Assembly (NCBI GenBank): GCA_045603085.1
Contig: JAZULL010000016.1
Coordinates: forward strand, 1-11,055
From: SVQP01 sp045603085
Lineage (GTDB): Bacteria; Bacillota; Clostridia; Oscillospirales; CAG-272
Direction: 5' to 3'
Length of the DNA stretch: 11,055 nucleotides
Part shown: positions 1-6,439 of the stretch, in pieces
How positions within the stretch are numbered: the first letter of the stretch is position 1
How the letters are laid out: each line of letters opens with the position of its first letter
Made by a program: the position numbers and the translations under genes
The notes under the pieces: model-generated
Database searches by the model: none
What the model was told of the DNA's origin: nothing
What the model saw: the letters and a program-made list of their open reading frames with translations, nothing else

Positions 1-20
1 CCTTGGCGGTCTGCCAACTC

Positions 21-119
21 TCTGCTCGCCTTGTGCGAGCAGAATATCACTGCAACCATCGGGAGCAATATCACTTTCGCGAAGCGAAAATATCACTCCG
101 ACGAAGTCGGAATATCACT
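21..119. repeat. Array of small hairpins separated by the 9-mer AATATCACT
   Basis: The 9-mer AATATCACT occurs four times, at 43-51, 67-75, 89-97 and 111-119, with a period of 22 to 24 bp. Between and beside the copies lie short palindromes with unrelated stem sequences: CTGCTCGC/GCGAGCAG at 22-29/35-42, TTCGC-GAA-GCGAA at 76-88 and CCGAC-GAA-GTCGG at 98-110. The unit at 52-66 is not palindromic. Two hairpins share the loop GAA (TTC on the minus strand). The last 9-mer directly abuts the terminator of the capsule operon, so on the minus strand each unit reads AGTGATATT plus hairpin just after the U-tract. Conserved linker with variable but self-complementary inserts suggests selection on structure rather than sequence. 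Function is unknown to me; it could be a dispersed palindromic repeat family or a 3'-end RNA element. Confidence 0.8.
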
Positions 120-147
120 AAAAAAAGCCCCCTTGAGGGCTTTTTTT
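120..147 (-). terminator. Rho-independent terminator of the capsule operon
   Basis: The arms AAAAAAAGCCC (120-130) and GGGCTTTTTTT (137-147) are perfectly complementary around a 6-nt loop. On the minus strand this gives a GC-rich stem followed by seven T residues. The stop codon of the upstream phosphatase gene (TAA at 148-146) lies in the A-tract of the hairpin, so there is no 3' untranslated spacer. The symmetric A/T tracts mean it could also terminate transcription arriving on the plus strand. Confidence 0.9.
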
Positions 148-829
148 AAAATATTGCTTCAGTCAGTCGGGCGTCATATTTCTCGATGCGGGCTCTGACG
201 CCTCGCATGCGAAATCCATCCAGCGCTTTGGAGGCATTGCCAAGATCGGGCGCGCGGTACTCTGCACCGTGGCCGTCACTACCCAGCACGACCGCCGTCT
301 GCACGGCGCGTAGCAGCTGCCTGACCCGCGGCTTTGTCAGGGATGACACGTTGAACTGATACACCGTGCCGTGACATTCCAGCACAGCCATCAGCTGCTC
401 CTTGGTATACAGCGCCTGCACGCGATCCAGATGCGCAATGACGGGGCAAAACCCAAGTGCACCCAACTCCTCCAGCTCGTCGATCACCCAAGGCGCATAC
501 GACACGGGAAGCTCGCACAGCAGCATATTGGAGTCGCCCAGACACAGCTGATCGGTCACCTCAGCACTCATGCCGTGCCACATGGCGATCTCCGCGCCCA
601 AAGCCAACTCTACGCCAAGCGCCGCCGCCTGCTCTGCAATCTGCGCATGGCTCTCTGCCCTGCGCGCCAAAAATTCCGCGGCACTCTCGCGCTCGCCGTA
701 ATAGTGCGGGGTGCAGACCGCATACGCCACTCCCTGCTCTGCAAGCATCTCCAGCATGGCAAAGGACTCCGAGACGCTTTGCGCACCGTCGTCCATGCAG
801 GGCAACAAATGAATGTGAAAGTCTGTCAT
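146..829 (-). CDS. CpsB/YwqE-type PHP-domain protein-tyrosine phosphatase
   Basis: Predicted manganese-dependent phosphatase of the PHP superfamily that removes phosphate from the tyrosine tail of the capsule BY-kinase and so resets the export machinery. The 227-aa protein carries the expected metal ligands: D3-x-H5-x-H7 at the N-terminus, DDGA (13-16), TPHYY with H42, E80 in GAE, H133 in IAHLDR and D185/H187 in GSDGHG. Length is slightly below the roughly 240-255 aa usual for the family. The start is supported by AAGGAGGA (842-835) five bases upstream. It is the last gene of the operon, 15 bp after the dehydratase gene, and its stop codon is inside the terminator hairpin. The kinase encoded two genes upstream is the natural substrate by family knowledge; that pairing is inference here. 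Confidence 0.92.
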   Translation of the reverse strand: MTDFHIHLLPCMDDGAQSVSESFAMLEMLAEQGVAYAVCTPHYYGERESAAEFLARRAESHAQIAEQAAALGVELALGAEIAMWHGMSAEVTDQLCLGDSNMLLCELPVSYAPWVIDELEELGALGFCPVIAHLDRVQALYTKEQLMAVLECHGTVYQFNVSSLTKPRVRQLLRAVQTAVVLGSDGHGAEYRAPDLGNASKALDGFRMRGVRARIEKYDARLTEAIF

Positions 830-844
830 CGGAGTCCTCCTTCT

Positions 845-2773
845 TTATTGTGATTCAATTACGTCAATGATAGGCAAGGGCGAATCATAGGTGGGCACCA
901 GCTCGCGCAGCAGCGCGCGCACGTCCGCGTCCTCACTTGCAATCGCACGTCTCAGATTCTCCAGCTGCTCCATGAAGTTCTCGGGCAGGTCGATCTGCTT
1001 GCCCACGTGGATCAGACTGTTGGAGGTGGACAGCAGGGCCTCCTCGCGGTTGACCAGCTCCTCAAAGATCTTCTCGCCCGGGCGCAGGCCGGTATATACT
1101 ACCTTGATCTCCTTATCGGGTACGTAGCCCGAAAGGCGGATGAGTCTGTACGCCATGTCGCGAATGCGCACCGGCTTACCCATATCCAGAATCAGAATGC
1201 CGCCCCCATCGGCAAGTGCGCCCGCCTGCAGCACAAGCGAGACCGCCTCGGGGATGGTCATAAAGTAGCGCACGATGTCGGGATGGGTGACGGTCACGGG
1301 ACCGCCCATTTCGATCTGGCGCTTGAACAGCGGCACCACGCTGCCGTTAGAGCCCAGCACGTTGCCAAAGCGCACGGCGGTAAAGTGGGTCTTGCTGATG
1401 CCGTTATAATACTGAATGATCATTTCGCACACGCGCTTGCAAGCCCCCATAACGTTGGTGGGGTTGACCGCCTTGTCGGTCGAGATCATCACAAATCTCT
1501 CCACGCCGCACTCATGCGCGGTCTGCACGGTATTGAGCGTGCCGAAAATATTGTTCTTGACAGATTCCGCAGGGCTGTCCTCCATCAGCGGCACGTGCTT
1601 GTGCGCGGCCGCGTGGTAGACCACCTCGGGCTGATATTTTGCAAAAACGCTTTGCAGTCTGGCCTTGTCGCGCACAGAACCGATCAGCACAGTCAGATCC
1701 AGCGAGGGAAACGCCACTCGCAGCTCATTTTGCAGATCGTAAACGCTGTTCTCGCTGATATCAAGCATGACCAGCTTGCGCGGCGCATGTGCCGCAATCT
1801 GCTTACAAAGCTCACTACCGATCGAGCCGCCCGCACCTGTGACCAGCACGGTTTTATTCTGCAGATAGCCCGAAATGCTGTCGACATCGATCTGAATGGG
1901 TTCTCTTTCCAGAAGGTCCTCAATGTTGACCTGTCTGATATCCTCGGGACGCAGCTTACCGCCCACCAGCTCCTCCACCGCGGGCACGGTGCGAACACGG
2001 CAGCCCGTGTCGGTGCACATGCTCAGGATCTCGGCCTTTCTGGCGCGAGGGCAGGAAGGAATGGCGAAAATGATGGTGTCGATCTTGTATTTTTCCGTGA
2101 CCTTGGCAAGATTTTCAATCGCGCCCACCACGGGGACGCCGTTGATCTTAGCACCCTTGCGGTCAGGTCTGTCATCCAGCGCGCACACGATCTTGCCCAT
2201 GTCGCGGGTCATGACCTCGTCAAAGTTGCGGATCAGCTGATTGGCCGCCGTACCCGCACCGATGATCATCACGCGCCCCGTACCGCTCTCGCTTGCGCGG
2301 TTCTTTTTTCTGTGCCGTCTCTTGGAAAGCACCCGTCTGAGCATATAGTGCGCAACCAGAAGAATTGCGCCCACGCAGATCATGATGGGATATACCCCCC
2401 AGGGCAAGCGATACATGCCGTCCGCAAGTCCCAGCGAGGACAGGCTGACAGGCGCGGCATTCATCACTGCCTGCAAGGCCAGCAAAAACATCACGCTCGT
2501 ACCCACCAAAAGGCCAAGCCGCATGACGTCACGCAGGTTGGAATACTGCCAGATGACGCGATTGACTCCAAATGCCAGATACAGAAGCCCGTAAATAAAC
2601 GGAAGCAGTACCGCCGCGCAGAGCAAGGGCAACAGAAAGGTCTCAATATCAATTGGGCCATTTGTCAGCAGATCCAGGCGAAGCAGCATGGAAAGCGCCA
2701 AAGCCAGCTCAAGCAACAGCGAATCGATCAACCAAAGGCTAAGCAAATATCCCATTCGCTTAAGTCTTGTCAT
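845..2773 (-). CDS. Membrane-bound UDP-sugar 4,6-dehydratase, PglF/CapD/WbpM type
   Basis: A 642-aa polysaccharide-biosynthesis NAD(P)-dependent dehydratase/epimerase, probably acting on UDP-GlcNAc at the inner face of the membrane to start synthesis of a deoxy-amino sugar. Four hydrophobic segments occupy roughly residues 8-147. A first Rossmann-like domain follows (IIGAGTAANQLI, about 170-181), then the extended SDR domain with the glycine motif TGAGGSIG (312-319), the catalytic region STDKAVNPTNVMGACKR (431-447), RFGNVLGSNGSV (468-479), RYFMT (502-506) and LRPGEK (563-568). M442 with K446 replaces the usual YxxxK tyrosine, as in the SMK-type long dehydratases, so this is not a lost active site. 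The start has GAAAGAGG nine bases upstream, inside the end of the kinase gene; the intergenic gap is 6 bp. Exact substrate and product cannot be read from sequence. Confidence 0.92.
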   Translation of the reverse strand: MTRLKRMGYLLSLWLIDSLLLELALALSMLLRLDLLTNGPIDIETFLLPLLCAAVLLPFIYGLLYLAFGVNRVIWQYSNLRDVMRLGLLVGTSVMFLLALQAVMNAAPVSLSSLGLADGMYRLPWGVYPIMICVGAILLVAHYMLRRVLSKRRHRKKNRASESGTGRVMIIGAGTAANQLIRNFDEVMTRDMGKIVCALDDRPDRKGAKINGVPVVGAIENLAKVTEKYKIDTIIFAIPSCPRARKAEILSMCTDTGCRVRTVPAVEELVGGKLRPEDIRQVNIEDLLEREPIQIDVDSISGYLQNKTVLVTGAGGSIGSELCKQIAAHAPRKLVMLDISENSVYDLQNELRVAFPSLDLTVLIGSVRDKARLQSVFAKYQPEVVYHAAAHKHVPLMEDSPAESVKNNIFGTLNTVQTAHECGVERFVMISTDKAVNPTNVMGACKRVCEMIIQYYNGISKTHFTAVRFGNVLGSNGSVVPLFKRQIEMGGPVTVTHPDIVRYFMTIPEAVSLVLQAGALADGGGILILDMGKPVRIRDMAYRLIRLSGYVPDKEIKVVYTGLRPGEKIFEELVNREEALLSTSNSLIHVGKQIDLPENFMEQLENLRRAIASEDADVRALLRELVPTYDSPLPIIDVIESQ

Positions 2774-2779
2774 AAGGGC

Positions 2780-3493
2780 TTACCTCTTTCCCGGCTTGTC
2801 GCCGCGGTTGTAGTATTTTCTGTAGTAGCGATAGTAGTAATAGTAAGAAGCCTTTTTCTTCTCCACAAAATTCATGGTCACGCCAATCAGATTGGCATTG
2901 GCCTGCGCCAGCTGCTCCTGCACCGAGTGCAACAGCCGCTTATCCACAGCCCCCGAGCGCACCACCAGCACGGTGCCGTCCACCTTGGAGGACAGCAGCG
3001 CCGCATCGATAAAGGTGCTCAGCGGAGGGGTGTCGAAAATAATGAAATCGTATTTCTCGTAAAGCGCGGCGATCATGTCCTCCAGCCGCTTGGAGCCAAG
3101 CAGCTCCACGGGATTGGGCACGCGCGCCTCGGCATCCAGGAAATCAAGTCCCTCTACCTCGGTGTGCAGAATGGCCTCGTCCAGCGAGATCTCACCCTTG
3201 AGATAGCCTACGTAGCCAACCGTGCGCGGCAGCTGCATCTCTCTGCGCAAGGAAGCATGTCGCAGGTCGCAGTCCACCAGCAGCGTCTTTTTGCCCGCCC
3301 CCGCCATGGCAATGGCCAGGAAGGTGGAAATGTGGCTCTTTCCCTCGTTGGGGATCGAGCTGGTGATCACAACCGAGCGGATCGGGGTCTCGCGGGAAAG
3401 CGATGCAAACTGAATGTTACTCATCAGCGTTTTGATGCTGTTGCGGGCATCGCTTTGCATGTTTTCGTAAAGTCTGAAAATATTCACACTCAT
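2780..3493 (-). CDS. Bacterial tyrosine kinase (BY-kinase), CpsD/CapB/YwqD type
   Basis: A cytoplasmic ATPase/tyrosine autokinase that works with the Wzz-like membrane adaptor encoded just upstream to control polysaccharide polymerisation and export. In the 237-aa protein, Walker A is SSIPNEGKS (45-53, K52), Walker A' is LLVDCDLR (71-78) and Walker B is IIFDTPP (151-157), preceded by the typical EKYD. The C-terminus is a tyrosine cluster with nine Tyr among residues 217-228, interrupted only by Arg/Lys, followed by a basic tail: this is the autophosphorylation site. Its ATG overlaps the TGA of the adaptor gene (ATGA, 3490-3493), suggesting translational coupling and equal dosage. GGGGAGG lies nine bases upstream. 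The separate kinase and adaptor genes are the Gram-positive arrangement, unlike fused proteobacterial Wzc. Confidence 0.94.
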   Translation of the reverse strand: MSVNIFRLYENMQSDARNSIKTLMSNIQFASLSRETPIRSVVITSSIPNEGKSHISTFLAIAMAGAGKKTLLVDCDLRHASLRREMQLPRTVGYVGYLKGEISLDEAILHTEVEGLDFLDAEARVPNPVELLGSKRLEDMIAALYEKYDFIIFDTPPLSTFIDAALLSSKVDGTVLVVRSGAVDKRLLHSVQEQLAQANANLIGVTMNFVEKKKASYYYYYRYYRKYYNRGDKPGKR

Positions 3494-4236
3494 GCGTCCT
3501 TACCTCCCCTGTCGGATTCTGTCGGACGTTCCTTGCCATCCGCATATTTCTTCATGCGCTTGCGGATATAGGGAGTACCGTCGTCCAAGGCCTTGGCATC
3601 GATCACGGGCATCTCTGCCAGCACGGGTACACCAAGTGCCGCACTCAGGTCATCTGCCGAGTGGACGGTATCGTCCATGGTCACGATAAACAGCGAAACG
3701 ATAATGCCCACAGCCATACCGATGGCGGCGGAAATGGCAATGGTGCGGAGCTTGTCGCTCTCATTGGAGGGAGAGGACGAGGGCTTGGCCGACTCCAGCA
3801 CCGACACGCTGTCGGTATCCATCATGTCGCGCAGATATGCAATGGCACAGGAGGCATATACGTTGGCCACGTTGGCCGCGGTTGCGGGGTTGTCTGCGGT
3901 TGCGCTGATCACGATCACGTGCGTGTCCTCGTCGGGCGCAACCTCAATACCGTACTTTCCAACCGAGTCCTCGCCAAGAGCCTTAGCGGCGTTTTCGCGC
4001 ACGGCAGAATTGCTCGCCAGCAATACGTAGTCGTTGATCAGCTTTTCGGCGTAGTTGACGTCAGACGTGCTGGCAGACGAGCCGGTATTGATCAGATACA
4101 GCGTGGTGGACGAGGTATAGCGGGGCGACTGCGTCATATAGACGTAGCAGGATACCACCATGACGAACACCACCGGGAAAATGACAATGAATTTCATTTT
4201 CCGCAATATAACTTTGATAATATCTCTGAAATCCAT
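3490..4236 (-). CDS. Wzz/CpsC/YwqC-type chain-length determinant and kinase adaptor
   Basis: A 248-aa polysaccharide co-polymerase that anchors and activates the BY-kinase and sets chain length. It has the canonical two-membrane-segment layout: TM1 about 16-34, an extracytoplasmic domain of about 125 residues, a Pro/Ser-rich stretch (151-159, KPSSSPSNE) and TM2 about 163-186. A cytoplasmic tail follows, with the family-like segment VHSADDLSAALGVPVLAEMP (191-210) and a highly charged end. There is no nucleotide-binding site in this polypeptide; that function is in the following gene. The start has a weak AGGGAA six or so bases upstream; the gap to the preceding gene is 15 bp. The stop overlaps the kinase start. 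The extracellular loop is short relative to proteobacterial Wzz/Wzc, as expected for Gram-positive members. Confidence 0.9.
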   Translation of the reverse strand: MDFRDIIKVILRKMKFIVIFPVVFVMVVSCYVYMTQSPRYTSSTTLYLINTGSSASTSDVNYAEKLINDYVLLASNSAVRENAAKALGEDSVGKYGIEVAPDEDTHVIVISATADNPATAANVANVYASCAIAYLRDMMDTDSVSVLESAKPSSSPSNESDKLRTIAISAAIGMAVGIIVSLFIVTMDDTVHSADDLSAALGVPVLAEMPVIDAKALDDGTPYIRKRMKKYADGKERPTESDRGGKDA

Positions 4237-4251
4237 AACAATTCCCTACAC

Positions 4252-5544
4252 TTAAATCTTCATTCTCTTGCAAACAGCCGACGCGCCAAAGATCAGGCCG
4301 ACCGCAATCACCGCGATGGCCACCCAGTAAAATACCCAGTACCAGGTGTGGTGGTCGCCTGCCACCAACTCGGTGTAGTCATCGGGGCTGTAATACTTGT
4401 AATCCTCGGAATAGATCTGTCCGTCGGGCGTGGTGATCTTGACCACGCGCAGGTCAAATTCCGCCAAGGTATCGTTGCCGTATACCAGCGCGGCGCGACC
4501 CAGAATCTCGCCGATGGCGATCTTGCTCTGATCGGGCGTCGAGCGCAGAACGATAGCGCACTGATCAAAGCTTTCGGAAAGCGTGACCGCATACGCATAG
4601 GGATAGGTATCAATGCCGTCGTAGGACGGTGCGGTCTCAACGGCACAGGTCACGGTAAAGCCGTCGTCCGTGGTATAGGTATATGCGGTGATGGCCTCTC
4701 TGAGAATGCGTGAGGTGTAGCACCAGCTATATGCGCTGTACGCATCGTTGAACAGTGCGGTTGCGTCGGTGTATGCCGAGGCGGCGTCGGTACCGATCTC
4801 AACGAATACCGACAGCACCACTCTGCCCGAGCTGTTGATACCCGCGCAAAGCGTGAAAGCGCCGGACTCGCGCGTGTTGGCTGCTGCATACAGGCAAGCG
4901 CGGCTGTCGTAATACGCCGAGGTCTTGGTCAGAAGCGGCACGTTTCTGGAATAGGACACGGTCTTGTCCGCATTGTAGCAAACGGTTTGTGCCAGCGGGC
5001 CTGCCAGCATATCCACCGCGTATACGGCGTCAAGCAGCAAGATCTGATCCGCAACCGTGGACACCTGCGCACCTGCGTAAGAGCCGTCGATATGTACGTA
5101 ATGGGTCGCATGCATGCCCAGCAGCTGTGCGGTGCGGTTCATGGCATCCAGGAAAGCCGCCTCCGAGCCGTAAGTGCCCTTGGCCAGCGCCAGCGCGGCG
5201 CCGCCGTCGTCCTCGGTGCTGTAAAGCAGCTGCAAAATCAGCTCCTCTGCCGCCGCATCGGTCAGCGTCAGCGTAGCGGGAATATCCACACGCAGGGCTC
5301 TGTAGGCGGTATAGGCGGTCATAAGTCGCGCCACCGTGCCGTCCACGGGATAAGGCTTGTTGGCATCCTTAACGAACATAGCCACGTCGGTCTTATAGTC
5401 CAGCGTCATGCCCGATACCAGATTGCCCGACACGCGCGGCGACGAGGAATTGGCATATTCGTAAGAGGTTGCCGCAAATGCGGGGATCACGGCAACCGCA
5501 CAAAGCAGCATGCAGGTCACCGCAAGCATCAAAAATCGTTTCAT
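4252..5544 (-). CDS. D-Ala-D-Ala carboxypeptidase-like (S11 fold) membrane protein with degenerate active site
   Basis: First gene of the capsule operon; 430 aa from the start at 5544, chosen because AGGAGA lies five bases upstream and the protein then opens with a signal peptide (MKRFLML... to AFAA, about 1-25). The open frame extends upstream to 5628 without a ribosome site. The body resembles peptidase S11: LMTAY at 74-78, AMNRTAQLLGM...THYVHIDG (134-154), STVAD (162-166). The three catalytic motifs look altered: the SxxK position reads T70-V-A-R73, the SxN region reads S109-T-E, and KTG reads K207-T-S209. One membrane helix (about 402-424) with a basic tail ends the protein, so most of it should be outside the membrane. 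It is probably not an active carboxypeptidase. A role in binding peptidoglycan or placing the polysaccharide machinery is inference from context. A weak hairpin (5558-5573) sits just before the ribosome site. I saw no clear promoter between 5545 and 5631. Confidence 0.8.
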   Translation of the reverse strand: MKRFLMLAVTCMLLCAVAVIPAFAATSYEYANSSSPRVSGNLVSGMTLDYKTDVAMFVKDANKPYPVDGTVARLMTAYTAYRALRVDIPATLTLTDAAAEELILQLLYSTEDDGGAALALAKGTYGSEAAFLDAMNRTAQLLGMHATHYVHIDGSYAGAQVSTVADQILLLDAVYAVDMLAGPLAQTVCYNADKTVSYSRNVPLLTKTSAYYDSRACLYAAANTRESGAFTLCAGINSSGRVVLSVFVEIGTDAASAYTDATALFNDAYSAYSWCYTSRILREAITAYTYTTDDGFTVTCAVETAPSYDGIDTYPYAYAVTLSESFDQCAIVLRSTPDQSKIAIGEILGRAALVYGNDTLAEFDLRVVKITTPDGQIYSEDYKYYSPDDYTELVAGDHHTWYWVFYWVAIAVIAVGLIFGASAVCKRMKI

Positions 5545-5626
5545 GTCTATCTCCTGTGCCCCGAAATCGGAGCTTTTCTTGCAAATTCCGTTCTTTGAAT
5601 GTTGAGAGAAGATTTGCCATTTGGGC

Positions 5627-5672
5627 AAAAAACAGCGAAAACCCTAACGGGTCCCCGTCGGGTTTTCGCTGT
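5627..5672 (-). terminator. Rho-independent terminator of the pilin-like gene
   Basis: A perfect 13-bp inverted repeat (ACAGCGAAAACCC at 5632-5644 and its complement at 5660-5672) encloses a second stem (ACGGG 5647-5651 / CCCGT 5654-5658). On the minus strand it is followed by six T residues (5632-5627). It lies 61 bp beyond the pilin stop codon and ends about 80 bp before the start of the capsule operon, so it insulates that operon from pilin transcription unless it is leaky. Confidence 0.88.
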
Positions 5673-5680
5673 ATCCGTGG

Positions 5681-5712
5681 GAATCCGGGTCATTGATGGA
5701 TCAATGGGATTC
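5681..5712 (-). other. Second hairpin in the 3' untranslated region of the pilin gene
   Basis: CATTGA (5691-5696) and TCAATG (5701-5706) pair around TGGA, and GAATCC (5681-5686) pairs with GGATTC (5707-5712) outside it, leaving GGGT as a one-sided bulge. It is located between the pilin stop codon and the terminator, with no U-tract of its own. It may protect the 3' end of the pilin mRNA; this is inference. Confidence 0.45.
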
Positions 5713-5733
5713 TTGGGGGAGTATGTAATTTAA

Positions 5734-6147
5734 TCAGTTACCCTCAATGCTCCAAACGGTCTTGTTCCAGTTCTGGTTGTTCTCAACAGTCTTAGCAGCC
5801 TTGAAGCCGTAGTTCCAGTCAACAACAGCAGAAACGTCATCGGTGGCACCCTTCGAGATGGTGTAGGTGGTATCGTCAGTGCCGTCAGTCATAACGTATT
5901 CGATAGAAGAAATGGTCTTGCCATCACTTGCAAGAGTAACCTTGATAGACTCGAGAGAGGTATTGGTCTCGGCAGCGTGTGCCAGCTCAATTGCATATTC
6001 GAGGTCGTTCATAAAACCAACGTCGGTGCTCTCATTAGCCTTGGTAATAAAACCTGCAAAAGTAGGAATTGCAACTGCAGCCAGAATAGCCATGATTGCA
6101 ATTACAACAATCAGTTCAACCAGAGAAAAACCCTTATTGTTTCTCAT
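5734..6147 (-). CDS. Type IV pilin-like protein (prepilin N-terminal methylation motif)
   Basis: A 137-aa pilin-like or pseudopilin-like subunit. The start at 6147 (MRNNKG...) is preferred because AAAGGAGA lies eight bases upstream; the longer ATG at 6168 would place the ribosome site inside the coding region. The N-terminus MRNNKG|FSLVELIVVIAIMAI is a class III signal: short basic leader, cleavage after G6, Phe at +1, Glu at +5 (E11) and a continuous hydrophobic helix to about residue 30, including the usual proline (P28). The rest is a small acidic domain rich in Thr/Ser/Asp without cysteines, ending in WSIEGN. It has its own promoter (6214-6242) and terminator (5627-5672). No prepilin peptidase, assembly ATPase or platform protein is nearby, so it is an orphan here. 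It could form a pilus or pseudopilus fibre assembled by machinery elsewhere. Confidence 0.88.
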   Translation of the reverse strand: MRNNKGFSLVELIVVIAIMAILAAVAIPTFAGFITKANESTDVGFMNDLEYAIELAHAAETNTSLESIKVTLASDGKTISSIEYVMTDGTDDTTYTISKGATDDVSAVVDWNYGFKAAKTVENNQNWNKTVWSIEGN

Positions 6148-6213
6148 TTGAAAAATCTCCTTTAACATTCAAAATTTAAATTTAGGCATATTCGCCTTTA
6201 TAAGAACATTACC

Positions 6214-6242
6214 ATTATAATCAATCCCCTTACGAATTGCAA
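6214..6242 (-). promoter_or_regulatory. Sigma-A-type promoter of the pilin-like gene
   Basis: On the minus strand, TTGCAA (6242-6237) and TATAAT (6219-6214) are separated by exactly 17 bp. The -10 box is perfect and the -35 differs from consensus at two positions. Transcription would start near 6207, leaving about 60 nt of leader before the pilin ribosome site. Confidence 0.8.
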
Positions 6243-6274
6243 GACCTTTGCACGGATTGCACCGAGCGGCACAC

Positions 6275-6348
6275 GAAATGCCTGCTATAAATCGACTCCT
6301 GCCGACGCACGTCGACAAGGGTGTTATCCGTACGGACAGCAGGCTTTC
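6275..6348. other. Foldable intergenic element with closing stem and inner palindromes
   Basis: An 11-bp closing stem with one bulged T is formed by 6275-6286 (GAAATGCCTGCT) and 6338-6348 (AGCAGGCTTTC). Inside it lie CGAC-GCAC-GTCG (6303-6314) and the perfect palindrome TCCGTACGGA (6327-6336), so it can fold as a junction on either strand. It is more GC-rich than the surrounding AT-rich DNA and lies between the divergent promoters of the pilin and toxin-antitoxin genes. I see neither a promoter feeding it nor a U-tract after it. It could be an unrecognised RNA, a mobile palindromic repeat or a relic. Confidence 0.45.
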
Positions 6349-6371
6349 ACAAGTATTTTTTGGACTTTGGT

Positions 6372-6397
6372 ATTTTAGGTTGACAATATCCTAAAAT
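6372..6397. promoter_or_regulatory. Operator-like inverted repeat over the toxin-antitoxin -35 box
   Basis: ATTTTAGG (6372-6379) and CCTAAAAT (6390-6397) form a perfect 8-bp inverted repeat with a 10-bp spacer. The spacer contains the whole -35 hexamer TTGACA (6380-6385). The 18-bp centre-to-centre distance suits a dimeric repressor. Phd-family antitoxins repress their own operons by binding palindromes at the promoter, so this is the expected autoregulatory site; binding itself is inference. Confidence 0.68.
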
Positions 6398-6408
6398 TTG
6401 TATATAAT
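6380..6408 (+). promoter_or_regulatory. Sigma-A promoter of the Phd/Doc operon
   Basis: TTGACA (6380-6385) and TATAAT (6403-6408) are both perfect consensus hexamers with a 17-bp spacer. Such a strong promoter fits an autorepressed antitoxin operon. Transcription would start near 6415, some 10 bases before the AAGGAGG ribosome site (6426-6432). Confidence 0.88.
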
Positions 6409-6439
6409 AATATTGTAAATCACAAAAGGAGGTATCGAT

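Noticed and set aside
1..20. CCTTGGC at the window start resembles part of a reverse-complemented BGI adapter
   Set aside because: Only seven bases match and the flanking bases do not follow the adapter, unlike the 29-base match at the other end.
104..111. AAGTCGGA, the shared first eight bases of the BGI adapters, within the hairpin array
   Set aside because: It is explained by the palindrome CCGAC-GAA-GTCGG plus the AATATCACT linker, and no further adapter bases follow. It may however be mistaken for adapter by trimming software.
43..119. Possible CRISPR array from the regularly spaced AATATCACT copies
   Set aside because: The repeat is only 9 bp and the intervening segments are 13-15 bp and mostly palindromic, far from the 23-40 bp repeat and spacer sizes of CRISPR; no cas genes nearby.
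442..446. Loss of the SDR catalytic tyrosine in the dehydratase (Met at protein residue 442; coordinates here are residues)
   Set aside because: Met in this position with Lys four residues later is the known SMK-type arrangement of long PglF/WbpM dehydratases, so it does not indicate inactivation.
1007..3571. An 854-codon open frame on the plus strand
   Set aside because: It is antisense to the dehydratase and kinase genes, spans their boundaries, is rich in His/Arg/Gln as typical for shadow frames, and has no domain recognisable. The minus-strand proteins carry all the family motifs.
5545..5628. Upstream extension of the S11-like gene to an ATG at 5628
   Set aside because: The extra 28 residues precede an obvious signal peptide and lack a ribosome site, whereas the ATG at 5544 has AGGAGA at proper spacing.
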